The notes beneath the pieces were generated by a model. The model saw only the letters and a list, made by a program, of their open reading frames with translations, was not told where the DNA came from and ran no database searches. From Corynebacterium comes (lineage in GTDB: Bacteria; Actinomycetota; Actinomycetes; Mycobacteriales; Mycobacteriaceae), in contig NZ_CP046453.1 in assembly GCF_009734405.1 (NCBI RefSeq), positions 868,001 through 932,000 on the forward strand: a stretch of 64,000 nt of DNA. Reading direction: 5' to 3'. The translations under genes and the position numbers were made by a program. Position 1 is the first letter of the stretch, and every line of letters begins with the position of its first letter. Shown piece after piece: positions 35,099-44,126 of this stretch.

Positions 35099-35539
35099 AT
35101 GAGTTTCAATGTCTATCTTTCCGGCGAAATCCACACCGATTGGCGGGACGAGATCCAGCGCGGCGCTGAGGCTGCCGGTCTGGACGTGGTGTTCACCGCG
35201 CCGGTGACAGACCACCCTGCCAGCGACGCCGCCGGCGACCATCTGGGCGAGACCGGCAGCCAGTTTTGGCGTGATCACCAGTCCGCGAAGGTCAATGCCA
35301 TTCGCACGCGCACCCTGATCGAGCAGAGCGACCTGGTGGTGGTGCGGTTCGGAGACAAGTACAAGCAGTGGAACGCCGCCTTCGATGCCGGCTACTGCGC
35401 CGCGCTGGGCAAGCCCTATGTGACCCTTCACGAGGCAGAAATAGTCCATCCGCTCAAGGAAGTTGACGCCGCGGCTCAGGCCTGGTGCACGACAACCGAT
35501 CAGGTGGTGGAGATCCTGCGGTACGTGCTCAAAGCGTAG
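35099..35539 (+). CDS. YtoQ family protein
   Basis: 146 residues. The start FNVYLSGEIHTDWRDEI and the following PVTDHPASDAAGDHLG, QFWRDHQSAKVNAIRTRTLI (in part), VVRFGDKYKQWNAAFDAGYC and LHEAEIVHPLKEVDAAA pieces agree with YtoQ, a nucleoside-2-deoxyribosyltransferase-like fold of unknown activity. ATG 35099 follows AGGAG at good distance. It stands alone between ychF and the RNA-ligase-like gene. No membrane or export signals are present. Confidence 0.88.
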   Translation: MSFNVYLSGEIHTDWRDEIQRGAEAAGLDVVFTAPVTDHPASDAAGDHLGETGSQFWRDHQSAKVNAIRTRTLIEQSDLVVVRFGDKYKQWNAAFDAGYCAALGKPYVTLHEAEIVHPLKEVDAAAQAWCTTTDQVVEILRYVLKA

Positions 35540-35682
35540 CCTGTGGGCCCCGGTCATCGCAGGCGCCCGAGCTGGACGGTGACAGCTTTCTCCGGACGAA
35601 GTTGCCCTAGTGGTCGGAAGACGCGGCGTCCGATGTACATGTGCACCGGTCTCCGCATCAGACTCAGAGCGAGGATTCGCGA

Positions 35683-36240
35683 ATGACGTCACCCGACAAC
35701 ATTCTGTTGTACCTCACCGAGGATGAGGAACAGCAGGTGCGCGAGGTTTTTGCACGCCTTGAGCAGCAGGGTTTCCCTGCGCAGAGGCAGACGCCGCACA
35801 TCACCATCACGTTTTCCTCGGCCATGCCGGGCGATGTCGTTCGGCGCGCCGCTGATCTTCTCCCGCCGCTGATTCCTGCCCGATTTGAGCGGGTGGGCAC
35901 CGTCGTCTTCGGGACGCAACGCAAACAGACCGTCGCATGGTTACTCGAAACCTCCGATGAACTCGAGATCGCCGCCCGTGAGATCAGTGAACTCAACCCT
36001 CATGGGCGTGGCCCCCGTTGGATTCCGCATCTGACGATGGGGCTGCGGCTGCCGCGGGAGATCGTCCCCGACTACATACGTGCGCTGAACGAGGTGGCTT
36101 CTTCTCATCTCAAGGAGCTCACGGCGGTTCGGGCGGCGCTCTGGCGGCCGGGCCGCCGGGAACTCACGGTTCTCGCCGGGGTGGGCTTCGCCGAGGGGAC
36201 AGACTTGAAGGTGGAGAGTGGCCCCGGCGGTCGGCCCTGA
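35683..36240 (+). CDS. 2'-5' RNA ligase/cyclic phosphodiesterase family protein
   Basis: 185 residues with two HxTx catalytic motifs, HITI (in TPHITITF) and HLTM (in IPHLTMGL), about 95 residues apart, the layout of the 2H phosphoesterase superfamily. Members open 2',3'-cyclic phosphates or ligate RNA ends; the cellular substrate here is unknown. ATG 35683 follows GCGAGGA. It is not obviously linked to its neighbours. Confidence 0.85.
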   Translation: MTSPDNILLYLTEDEEQQVREVFARLEQQGFPAQRQTPHITITFSSAMPGDVVRRAADLLPPLIPARFERVGTVVFGTQRKQTVAWLLETSDELEIAAREISELNPHGRGPRWIPHLTMGLRLPREIVPDYIRALNEVASSHLKELTAVRAALWRPGRRELTVLAGVGFAEGTDLKVESGPGGRP

Positions 36241-36315
36241 ACATCAAGGACCTCAGCACCGTTGAGGAGACGTCGCTCCGAGAACCACGGTGACCCCGCC
36301 GTCGTGCGCGGCCGC

Positions 36316-36804
36316 TCAGGTGACCGGGGCGAAGATGAGCAGTTCCCCGCCGTCTCCGTCACCCAGGCGAAGCTTCATGTCCACCAACTCGTAGCTGCGG
36401 ACGTCCTCGATCGCGTCGAGGAATCTCCGCTCGAAGATCATCGCGGCGGGCGGGCCTCCTCTCTCGGTCACCGCGAGCTCATCGAACTCGAAGAACCCGT
36501 TCGCCTTCCACGTGTAGGTGCCCTGATAGCTGTTGACTCCCGTGCTGCCGGACACATCGCCGGCGTCGAGGGTCATCGTGACTATCAGACCGGGGTCGCC
36601 CGAAGAGGGGCCGGCGGATGCTCCGAAATCCTGGAACTGCCATTTCCCGTCGAGGGCCTCCTTGCACCGGCCGGAAATGATCCCGTACCCCTGCAGGAGG
36701 AGCAACAGACACAGCATTAGCGCGCCCAGTCGGACGCTGCGTACCGCGTGAACCGGGTGATCAGCCGCCCGTCCCCGGGCCACCCCGGCCAGGCACTCAG
36801 CCAA
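36316..36804 (-). CDS. META domain protein with N-terminal membrane anchor
   Basis: About 162 residues. A basic start and one hydrophobic segment (about 27-44) are followed by a META-type domain: LDGKWQF, a TLDAGDVSGSTGVNSYQGTY strand pair (in part), TERGGP, FERRFLDAIEDVRSYEL and a GGELLIFAPV end. This is a better META match than the protein at 1218. Exported or membrane-tethered; function unknown. The most upstream start is TTG 36804, which overlaps the end of the preceding membrane-protein gene by 8 bases; GTG 36783 is an alternative. The two genes form a coupled pair. Confidence 0.72.
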   Translation of the reverse strand: MAECLAGVARGRAADHPVHAVRSVRLGALMLCLLLLLQGYGIISGRCKEALDGKWQFQDFGASAGPSSGDPGLIVTMTLDAGDVSGSTGVNSYQGTYTWKANGFFEFDELAVTERGGPPAAMIFERRFLDAIEDVRSYELVDMKLRLGDGDGGELLIFAPVT

Positions 36805-37171
36805 GGTAGGCCTCGTACCCGAGTCCTGCCAGCACGTTCAGCCCGATGAAAGCCAGCGAAACGATGCCCAACAGGACCGCCGGCAGCCACCCGCGGCGGT
36901 CACCCCGGGAGGCGGCGCGCCGTGCGAACCACGCAGAGACAACGGCTGGGACATAGAACACCAGCAGCGCCGGGATCGTGGCGACGAGAATCGCCCACAA
37001 CGGGGCGTTACTGTCCGCGCCGCCGACGGGATACCCCAGGAGCCCGATGAGACCTTCCCCCACGAGGAAAGCCAGACCGAAGGCAAACGGGAGCAGAAGA
37101 ACGCTCAGCCAGGCGTAGCGTACGTCCCGGCCCGCGCTTTCACCCCGGTGACGGATGGATGTGGTCGACAT
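36797..37171 (-). CDS. Small membrane protein of unknown function
   Basis: 124 residues with three or four hydrophobic helices (about 19-45, 58-82, 97-118). A cytoplasmic basic loop with ARRAASRGDRRG lies between the last two. No family was recognised. It is first of a two-gene unit with the META-domain gene, overlapping it by 8 bases, so the two products may act together at the envelope. Confidence 0.7.
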   Translation of the reverse strand: MSTTSIRHRGESAGRDVRYAWLSVLLLPFAFGLAFLVGEGLIGLLGYPVGGADSNAPLWAILVATIPALLVFYVPAVVSAWFARRAASRGDRRGWLPAVLLGIVSLAFIGLNVLAGLGYEAYLG

Positions 37172-37434
37172 TCCTCACCTCCGTGTGCGGAAGAACCCCG
37201 GACCGGGGATCCTGCTTCCATTGTCGTTCGTGGGCAGGGTATCCACAACGACACCGGGTGATGAGATGCGGCATATCCGCCACATGACGGGTGTTGATCC
37301 GCACCTGGAGTTTGGGCCCGACCCCTGGATCATTGGACCTACAGGGGAAATAAGCCATACCCGGCCCAGCGACCATCCCCGTGATGGGGACTCCATCAAA
37401 GTAACGGGACGCATGATCCCGTAGCACTTGCCCT

Positions 37435-38115
37435 CTACGGGGACCGCCGGAACACGAGCAGCGCGTCCCGGGTCAGGTCCTGTGGCAGTCTGTCCCATTC
37501 GATCTCCACGAGGGCCGCGCGGTGGAGATGTGCATCGAGAACCCTGGCACAGTCGTCGATGAGATGCGTATGGTCGCCCTCGTGGAAGATGTCCGCCACG
37601 TTCCACACCAGGTACCCGCTCAGGTCGAGAAGTCGCGCGCACTGCTCCGCCACTGCGCCGAGTTCCCGCAGGTAACGGGGGTAGTTGCCGCCGTCCTCCT
37701 CGTAGGCGGCGAGGGGATCGGCGTCGTGGTGCGTGACCGTCATGTAGGGCGGCGAACTGAGCACCAGGTCGACACCGCCGCCGAGGTCGGTCAGCCGTGG
37801 CAGCAGGTCACGGGCGTCCCCTTCGATGACCACGGCGCCGGGCGTGTGTCGGCGGATGTGCTCGACACGTTCGGGGAGCAGTTCCACACCGACACCCCGT
37901 CTCCCCAGACGCACCGCGCGGTCAAGGGTGGTGCCGAAACCCGCGAAAGGATCCAACACCAGGTCACCGGGGTTGGTCCAGCGCTCGATGACGTGGTCCA
38001 CGATCGCGGGGATCATGTGGACGTCCTCCTCCGCGCCGGGCGGCCGCTCGGACAAGAAGGTCTCGTGGGAAGCGATAAGCCGGGCATCCACAGGGCTGTT
38101 CGGCGGAGTGTCCAT
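37435..38115 (-). CDS. Orphan SAM-dependent methyltransferase with SPPY motif
   Basis: 226 residues. The SAM-binding motif I is DPFAGFGTT (55-63) and the catalytic motif IV is SPPY (121-124), the form seen in N4-cytosine and some N6-adenine methyltransferases. Motif I comes before motif IV with only about 58 residues between, and the protein is too short for a normal target-recognition domain, so it may modify RNA, act on a simple site or depend on a partner. No restriction endonuclease gene is near. ATG 38115 is chosen because the upstream extension is basic and unlike the family. Confidence 0.85.
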   Translation of the reverse strand: MDTPPNSPVDARLIASHETFLSERPPGAEEDVHMIPAIVDHVIERWTNPGDLVLDPFAGFGTTLDRAVRLGRRGVGVELLPERVEHIRRHTPGAVVIEGDARDLLPRLTDLGGGVDLVLSSPPYMTVTHHDADPLAAYEEDGGNYPRYLRELGAVAEQCARLLDLSGYLVWNVADIFHEGDHTHLIDDCARVLDAHLHRAALVEIEWDRLPQDLTRDALLVFRRSP

Positions 38116-38360
38116 GGAGGGAAGCTTAGTTGGGGCGGTTCCTGGCACGGACACGACCGGCGTCTGTGGAGCGTCGATAAGCGATCGCGTCGGCGGCGTT
38201 CTAGCGAGGTTGAGCCGATGAACGCACCGGAACCGAAACCACCGCGCTGGTCTCCCGAACGGTTGCCAACATGCAGGAGAACCGCTCTTCTGTACCGGCA
38301 GATCACGGCCACCCACTCAATCAGTTCCGGCGCGGGTGATGCCCGAGTACCGTGATGGTT

Positions 38361-40109
38361 ATGACCAGCGACAGCCCGCTGTGGGAGCGCTATCTCCCCG
38401 GAATTGGCGTGCTACGGCGATATGAGCGCTCCTGGCTGCGCGGTGACGTCGTCGCGGGTGTGACTGTCGCCGCCTACCTGGTTCCCCAGGTGATGGCCTA
38501 CGCGGTGATCGCCGGCCTGCCCGCCGTGGTCGGGCTCTGGGCGATCCTCGCGCCGATGCTCATCTATTTCATCCTGGGCACCTCGCGCAAGCTGTCGATC
38601 GGCCCGGAGTCGACGACGGCGCTGATGACGGCGGCCGGCGTCGGGGCACTGGTGGGGGCCGCGGGTGGACCCGAACGATACGCAGAGGTTGCCGCCGTCA
38701 TGGCGATCGCGGTGGGACTCGTCTGCGTGGTCGGATTCGTTGCGCGGCTGGGCTTCCTCACATCGCTCCTGTCCCGCCCCGTCCTGATCGGCTATCTCAT
38801 CGGTATTGCGCTGCTCATGATCGTCAGCCAGCTGGGAAAGATCACCAAGCTCGAAGTCGACGGGGAGAACACCGGAGAGGAGGTGGCCTCGTTTCTCGGC
38901 CAGCTGGCCCAGGCGCACCTGCCGACGGTGGCACTCGGGTTGACGGTTCTGGTGCTGCTCTACCTGGCGAACTGGCTGGCACCCACTCTGCCGGGTCCGT
39001 TGCTGGTGCTGCTGCTCGGGGCCGCGGTCGTTGCCGTCTTCGGGCTGGAGCGTCAAGGTCTGGAGGTCATCGGGGAAGTGCCACGGGGGCTGCCCGAGCC
39101 CCGGGCCCCTGAACTGGGGGATCTTGAGGTCTGGTCACTGCTCCCTTATGCCGTGGGCATCGCTGTGGTGGGTTTCTCGGACAACATCCTCACCGGCCGG
39201 GCGTTCGCGTCGGGGCGGGACGAGGTCATCGACTCCAACCAGGAGCTGCTCGCATTGGGCACGGCCAACCTGGCCAACGGCTTCCTCCAGGGTTTCCCCG
39301 TCTCATCCAGCGGATCCCGGACCGTGCTCGGGGACGCCGCAGGGGCCAGGACGCAGGTGCACTCCCTGGTGGCGCTCATCGCGGTGGTGATGGTGCTCGT
39401 CTTCGCCGGACCCGTGCTGGAGTCCTTCCCGGACGCCGCCCTGGGCGCGCTGGTCATCTACGCCGCGACCCGGCTGATCGACGTCGGGGAGATCCGCCGC
39501 ATCGGCCGATTCCGGCGCAGCGAGCTCGTGATCACGGCCGCCACCGCCGCCGCCGTCGTCTTCTCCGGTGTTCTGGCGGGCATCGGCTTCGCCATAGCGC
39601 TGTCGATCCTGGACCTGCTCCGGCGCATTACGAGGCCCCAGGCGGACGTCCTGGGCTACGCGCCAGGCGTGCCGGGCATGCACAGCCTGGACGACTACCC
39701 GGAGGCGGCCTCGGTCCGCGGGCTCGTCGTCTTCCGCTACGACTCGCCCCTCTTCTTCGCCAACGCGGACAACTTCCTGGAACAGGCGATGGAGGCGGTC
39801 GACAACGCCGAGCAGCCGGTGCGGTGGTTCCTCCTCAACGCCGAGGCGAACACGGAGATCGACCTGACGGCGGTCGACGCGCTGGATGAGCTGCGCACCC
39901 GCCTGGAGCAGCGCGGCATCCGCTTCGCCCTGGCGCGCGTCAAACAGGACCTGTACCGGCGACTCGAACCCACCGGCTTCACCGAGCACGTCGGCGCTGA
40001 GTACTTCTTCGCCACCCTCCCGACAGCCGTGCGGGCGTACGCGAAGCGCTACCGAGCCAGGCACGGCGAGTGGCCCGCCGGGGTGCCCCCGGAGGTCATC
40101 GAGCCCTGA
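38361..40109 (+). CDS. SulP family anion permease with STAS domain
   Basis: About 582 residues. Roughly 12-14 membrane helices (to about residue 425), with the SulP N-terminal signature GVTVAAYLVPQVMAYAVIAGLP (in part) and SIGPEST, then a cytoplasmic STAS domain (about 445-565) including a typical LVVFRYDSPLFFANADNF start. Transports sulfate or another inorganic anion such as bicarbonate; the substrate cannot be told. Starts at 38352 (GTG), 38355 or 38361 (ATG) are all possible; the last is used. It is divergent from the methyltransferase gene. Confidence 0.94.
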   Translation: MTSDSPLWERYLPGIGVLRRYERSWLRGDVVAGVTVAAYLVPQVMAYAVIAGLPAVVGLWAILAPMLIYFILGTSRKLSIGPESTTALMTAAGVGALVGAAGGPERYAEVAAVMAIAVGLVCVVGFVARLGFLTSLLSRPVLIGYLIGIALLMIVSQLGKITKLEVDGENTGEEVASFLGQLAQAHLPTVALGLTVLVLLYLANWLAPTLPGPLLVLLLGAAVVAVFGLERQGLEVIGEVPRGLPEPRAPELGDLEVWSLLPYAVGIAVVGFSDNILTGRAFASGRDEVIDSNQELLALGTANLANGFLQGFPVSSSGSRTVLGDAAGARTQVHSLVALIAVVMVLVFAGPVLESFPDAALGALVIYAATRLIDVGEIRRIGRFRRSELVITAATAAAVVFSGVLAGIGFAIALSILDLLRRITRPQADVLGYAPGVPGMHSLDDYPEAASVRGLVVFRYDSPLFFANADNFLEQAMEAVDNAEQPVRWFLLNAEANTEIDLTAVDALDELRTRLEQRGIRFALARVKQDLYRRLEPTGFTEHVGAEYFFATLPTAVRAYAKRYRARHGEWPAGVPPEVIEP

Positions 40110-40233
40110 CCCGCGATTCCCCGCCCGCCCGGCCGATCTCCGGCTCCGGCACGGCACGGCAGGGTAGGGGAATAACCCGGCGACCCACCCGGTTGTATTT
40201 TTTGCTGATACTTCAACATTTTGGGAGTTCTAC

Positions 40234-40878
40234 ATGAAAATCGGAATCATCGGAGCAACCGGCAAGGCCGGCCGGGAAATCTACCTCGAAGCAGTTCGCC
40301 GCGGCGAGGACGCAGTCGCGCTCGTGCGCAGCGCTGCGAAAGCAAGGGAAATTCTCGGCGCTGATGTCGAAGTGGTGGAAAAGGACGCCTTCGACCTGAG
40401 CGCTGAGGACATTGCAGGCTTCGACGTCATCGTCAACGCCTTCGCCACGGCCCCTGACCAGGCTCACCGGCACATCGATCTGACGCGCCAGCTTGTGGAG
40501 GCCGCCAACGAGGACTCCCCGCGGCTCCTCTTCATCCTGGGCGCCGGTTCACTGACCAACCCGGCGACCGGGAGGCCCTTCGTGGAGGACCTCCGTAAGA
40601 TCCCGGAGGCGGAGGCCTTCATCAACATCCCCGAGCAGCAGTTCAAGCAGCTCGAGTACCTGCGCACCGTGGACAACGTCAACTGGGTAGGTATCTCCCC
40701 GCAGGCCGACTTCCCGGCGCAGGGCCCCGCCACCACCCCGCAGCTCGGCACCGATTCTCTGCTCACTGCGGCGGACGGAAAGTCTCACACCACTGCAGGC
40801 ACGATGGCTGTCGCCGTTCTTGATGAACTGCAGCGCCCGGCACACCACAACACCCGCTTCACCGTCTCCGACTCGTAG
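40234..40878 (+). CDS. NAD(P)H-binding atypical SDR (YwnB/NmrA-like)
   Basis: 214 residues. The Rossmann start MKIGIIGATGKAGREI has the GxxGxxG form of atypical SDRs, and DVIVNAF and LGAGSL follow. No YxxxK pair is in the usual place, so a reductase or a sensor role is possible, as for NAD(P)H-quinone or flavin reductase relatives. ATG 40234 is preceded by TTTTGGGAG. It stands alone between the SulP gene and a convergent DJ-1 family gene. Confidence 0.88.
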   Translation: MKIGIIGATGKAGREIYLEAVRRGEDAVALVRSAAKAREILGADVEVVEKDAFDLSAEDIAGFDVIVNAFATAPDQAHRHIDLTRQLVEAANEDSPRLLFILGAGSLTNPATGRPFVEDLRKIPEAEAFINIPEQQFKQLEYLRTVDNVNWVGISPQADFPAQGPATTPQLGTDSLLTAADGKSHTTAGTMAVAVLDELQRPAHHNTRFTVSDS

Positions 40879-40911
40879 CTCAGACCCGCTCAGATGCATG
40901 CTGGCTCGGTG

Positions 40912-41616
40912 TCAGCGCCCGGGTTCGAGGGTGGCCAGCAGTTCCGCCACCCGCTCCGCCGTTTCCTTCGCGGACGCAGGGTTCTGGCCGGTGATCAGCG
41001 TCCCGTCCGCGACGGTGAAGGGCGCGAACGGGAGCTTCGCCTTCTGGTACGAGGCCCCGCGCTCCCTGCTCTGCTTCTCCACGTCGTAGGGCACGAGCTT
41101 GTCGACGAGTGCGAGCTTCTCCTCCAGCCAGGAAAAGCCGGTGATCTCGCGAGCGTCGAGAAGCAGAGAACCATCGGACAACCTGGTGTTGAGCAGGCCG
41201 CAGTAACCGTGGCAGACGGCGGAGACGACACCACCGGCCTCGAAGATCTCGCGGGTGAGGCGTTGGAGGTCGGTGTTGTCGGGGAAGTCGTACATGGCGC
41301 CGTGGCCGCCGGCGAAATAGACGGCGTCAAAGTCGGCTGCCTTGACCTCACTGGCGCGGGGAGTGTCCCCCAGCAGCGCCATCCTCGCCGGGTCGGCGAG
41401 CCATGCCTCCGCGGTCTTCTCCTTGGCAGGGAACTTCAACGATCGCGGATCCAGGGGTACGTAGCCGCCGGCCGGGCTGATGATGGTCTGTTCGAAACGG
41501 TGCTGCTCGAACACCTCCCAGGCGTGGGTGAGTTCAGACAGCCAGAGGCCGGTGGCGTGGGAAGGATCGTCGAAATGGGCGGTGTTGGTGACCACGTGCA
41601 GGATGCGGGGGCTCAT
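40912..41616 (-). CDS. DJ-1/PfpI family protein (Hsp31/HchA-like glyoxalase or chaperone)
   Basis: 234 residues. The nucleophile elbow is SAVCHGYCG with Cys135-His136; Glu28 in LWLSELTH is the expected acid next to the cysteine. An AGGHGAMYDF segment forms the oxyanion region. Related enzymes are glutathione-independent glyoxalase III or protein deglycase-like stress proteins. ATG 41616 is preferred, 46 bases from the divergent dihydrofolate-reductase-like gene. The short shared promoter region suggests joint stress control, as inference only. Confidence 0.92.
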   Translation of the reverse strand: MSPRILHVVTNTAHFDDPSHATGLWLSELTHAWEVFEQHRFEQTIISPAGGYVPLDPRSLKFPAKEKTAEAWLADPARMALLGDTPRASEVKAADFDAVYFAGGHGAMYDFPDNTDLQRLTREIFEAGGVVSAVCHGYCGLLNTRLSDGSLLLDAREITGFSWLEEKLALVDKLVPYDVEKQSRERGASYQKAKLPFAPFTVADGTLITGQNPASAKETAERVAELLATLEPGR

Positions 41617-41662
41617 GCCTCCATCCTCCACGGGGGAGGTGACCTGTGCCACTATTGGCGGT

Positions 41663-42232
41663 ATGAGGACGATCTACTGCGCCGCTACCAGCCTGGACGG
41701 TTTCATCGCCGACGAGAACCACAGTCTCTCCTGGCTCTTCGCCACACCGGGGCATGCCGATGACCCGGGGGGTCGGTACGGCGACGCTGCGACGCTGGAC
41801 TTTGAACGGATGATCGAGAACGTCGGTGCGATTGTCTGCGGCGCGAGCACCTACGCCTGGCTGGAACGGGAGCTGACCAAGGAGGGCCAGCCTTTCGTCT
41901 GGCCCTACGGGCAGCCGTCCTGGGTGGTGACCCACCGTGACATCACCCCGGTCGCCGGGGTCGAGCTTTTCGCCGGAGACGTGGCGGACCTGCATCCCCG
42001 TCTGGTTGAGGCCGCCGGGGGGAAAGATGTGTGGATCATCGGAGGGGGAGACCTGGCAGGCCAGTTCGCCGACCACGGCCTGCTGGATCTGGTGTGGGTC
42101 CACCTGTGCCCGGTGGTGCTGGGCCGGGGCAAACCACTCCTCCCGCGGCGCCTGCGGCTCCACCGCGAGCACGTGGAACGCGACGGCCAGTTCACCGCCC
42201 TGCTGTTTCGGGTCGTCGGCCCGGAGCCCTAA
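41663..42232 (+). CDS. Dihydrofolate reductase family protein (RibD C-terminal type)
   Basis: 189 residues. The start MRTIYCAATSLDGFIADEN is the usual first strand and loop of the DHFR/RibD-C fold, and VWIIGGGDLAGQF is the NADPH-binding glycine motif, with LDLVWVHLCPVVLG as the last strands. These small stand-alone proteins are annotated by fold; folate reduction is not implied. Divergent from the DJ-1 gene. Confidence 0.88.
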   Translation: MRTIYCAATSLDGFIADENHSLSWLFATPGHADDPGGRYGDAATLDFERMIENVGAIVCGASTYAWLERELTKEGQPFVWPYGQPSWVVTHRDITPVAGVELFAGDVADLHPRLVEAAGGKDVWIIGGGDLAGQFADHGLLDLVWVHLCPVVLGRGKPLLPRRLRLHREHVERDGQFTALLFRVVGPEP

Positions 42233-42342
42233 CCCCGTTCGAGGTGGGGAATTTAGTTGCGGTGTAAAGTTTCTCGGGTTGGCGGCGGTGCCGCCCTGAC
42301 CGCTTGAGCATGAGCCTGCGGACGTGAAATGAGGAGAAACAA

Positions 42343-42948
42343 ATGAGAAAGCTGCTCGTTCCGGTGTCGCTGTTGGCTCTGGTGTCGCTCGTGGGGGTGC
42401 TCGCGTTCTTCGGGGGTGGCGCCTGGACTCTGAAGAAGATGCCTACTCTCGAGGCGCCGCTCGAGACGGTCACCGAATCGAGCAACGAGAAGATCGTCAC
42501 CGCCGTCGATCGTCAGGAACAGCTGGTACTCCTCAGCGCGAACGTCCAGGGGCTGTCGGAAGAGCGGGCTAACAGGGGTAACCTGCCCGGCACTGAGCGT
42601 ACGCAGTTCGTGAAGTACACCTACCGCGCCAAGCTCGGTATCGAGGGTGGCGATGTGAACATCAAGGAGACCGGGGACAACCGGTACCTCATCTCTGTCC
42701 CCGAGTTCATCTTCATCGGGCACGACAGAGCGAAGTTCGAGATCGCGGTCGAGAACAACGGCCCGCTCAGCTGGATCACCCCGGACATCGACACCGCGAA
42801 GACGATCACCAAGATCCTCAACGAGGATGCGAAGGCGGAGCAGGTCAAGGAGAACCGCGACCTCCTCGAGGACCAGACGGAAAACTTCTACACGGGAATC
42901 ATCCACGGCATCGACGACCAGGTGGAGATCGAGTTCGAGTTCCGCTGA
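42343..42948 (+). CDS. DUF4230 domain protein
   Basis: 201 residues. One membrane helix (about 5-25) followed by an extracytoplasmic DUF4230 domain, seen in the KYTYRAKLGIEGGDV start, IKETGDNRYLISVPEFIF (in part) and the ENNGPLSWITPD region. Function unknown; such proteins are single-pass membrane proteins of Firmicutes and Actinobacteria. ATG 42343 has GAGGAGAAAC before it. The stop is 1 base from the convergent tocopherol-cyclase-like gene. Confidence 0.85.
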   Translation: MRKLLVPVSLLALVSLVGVLAFFGGGAWTLKKMPTLEAPLETVTESSNEKIVTAVDRQEQLVLLSANVQGLSEERANRGNLPGTERTQFVKYTYRAKLGIEGGDVNIKETGDNRYLISVPEFIFIGHDRAKFEIAVENNGPLSWITPDIDTAKTITKILNEDAKAEQVKENRDLLEDQTENFYTGIIHGIDDQVEIEFEFR

Positions 42949-42949
42949 G

Positions 42950-44011
42950 TCAGGCCCCCGACCGGAGCGGCGGTGCCGAGGGCAGTGTCTCGTCGAGGCC
43001 TCGGCGGCGCAGTTCCTCCCGGGCGCGGGCGAGTCCGCCGTGCTCAAGGGCGGCGAGCGATGTGCGGCCCGTCCACACGTGCCGGCCGAAGCGGTGCACT
43101 CTCACCTCCAGGTCACCCACGAGGTGCTCCAGGTCGCCGGGCACGTTGCGGTGCTCGCTGGGCAGGGGGACGGGGAGAACGAAGGCCTGATCGAGTGGCG
43201 CGGTCGCGTCGACCTCGATGCGCCAGCCGTAGCCGCGCCCGGACAGGTGCCATTGATCGTCTCTGGTGCGGGCACGCACCGGGCTGATTACGGGGTCACC
43301 CAGGCGGATGACGCGGCCGTCGGGAAGCCGTACGGCCAGACCGGTGACCTCCACGCGTATCCGGCCGTCGGTGACCAGGCCGCCGGCGAAGGCGAGGCAG
43401 GCGCCGGGCTCCTCGAAACCCTGCGCCTGGCCCCACCACCAGGCCTCGGGGAAGCCCTCGCGGCCCCAGTTCTTCTCGGCGTACACCTGTGCGCCCTCGA
43501 AACGCCACGTCTCACCACCCAGAATCGCGGTTCCGGACGCCTTGCCACCGAGCAGCCAGGGATGCCAGTACTGGTTGAGGCGGGGCACGACCTGGAACAC
43601 GCTTGATCCGCCCAGGGAACGGTGCGGCCAAGGGGCGAGGTCGTGGAACTCAAGGCCGAGTTGCGCATCGGCGCCAAGATCGACACGGAGCCGGTCCGCG
43701 TCCCCCTCGAAGGCCGGGGAGCCCATCCGGCCGACGGTCCCGCCCTTCACTCCGAGCCCGTCCGGGTCGGTCCACGAACCATCCAGGGCATCGGTGCGGA
43801 GGAATCCGTTGGGCCACGCGGCGAGACCCACCGTCGCCCACGAGCCCCGCGGACCCTGGTTCGCGCCGCACAGCGCGATGACGACCCGGCCGGTGCCGGG
43901 GTCGGTGATGCGCCAGAAGTAGCCCTCCATCGCCACGCCGTGATGAGCCCGGAGGAGATCGCCGAAGGGCAGGTCGGCTCCGGTGGAGCGGTAGCGCTGC
44001 AGGAAGCTCAT
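42950..44011 (-). CDS. Tocopherol-cyclase-like protein
   Basis: 353 residues. The pattern HGVAMEGYFWRITD at the start, several tryptophan-rich strands (WRFEGAQVYAEKNWGREGFPEAWWW, in part) and WHLSGRGYGWRIEV match the lipocalin-like tocopherol cyclase family. In plants and cyanobacteria the family closes the chromanol ring of vitamin E; corynebacteria are not known to make tocopherol, so the bacterial members probably bind or modify another isoprenoid or lipid. Start ATG 44011, divergent from the ene-reductase gene with 115 bases between. Confidence 0.82.
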   Translation of the reverse strand: MSFLQRYRSTGADLPFGDLLRAHHGVAMEGYFWRITDPGTGRVVIALCGANQGPRGSWATVGLAAWPNGFLRTDALDGSWTDPDGLGVKGGTVGRMGSPAFEGDADRLRVDLGADAQLGLEFHDLAPWPHRSLGGSSVFQVVPRLNQYWHPWLLGGKASGTAILGGETWRFEGAQVYAEKNWGREGFPEAWWWGQAQGFEEPGACLAFAGGLVTDGRIRVEVTGLAVRLPDGRVIRLGDPVISPVRARTRDDQWHLSGRGYGWRIEVDATAPLDQAFVLPVPLPSEHRNVPGDLEHLVGDLEVRVHRFGRHVWTGRTSLAALEHGGLARAREELRRRGLDETLPSAPPLRSGA

Positions 44012-44126
44012 GAGGCCAGTACAGCACAGGTCACGGGGGTCCGGGGAAGAAAACGGCCGCGGCCGTCGTTGCAGTGAGGTGGACCGAGAACATTCCCGAG
44101 AAGCATGAGAAGGACCACCAGAATTC

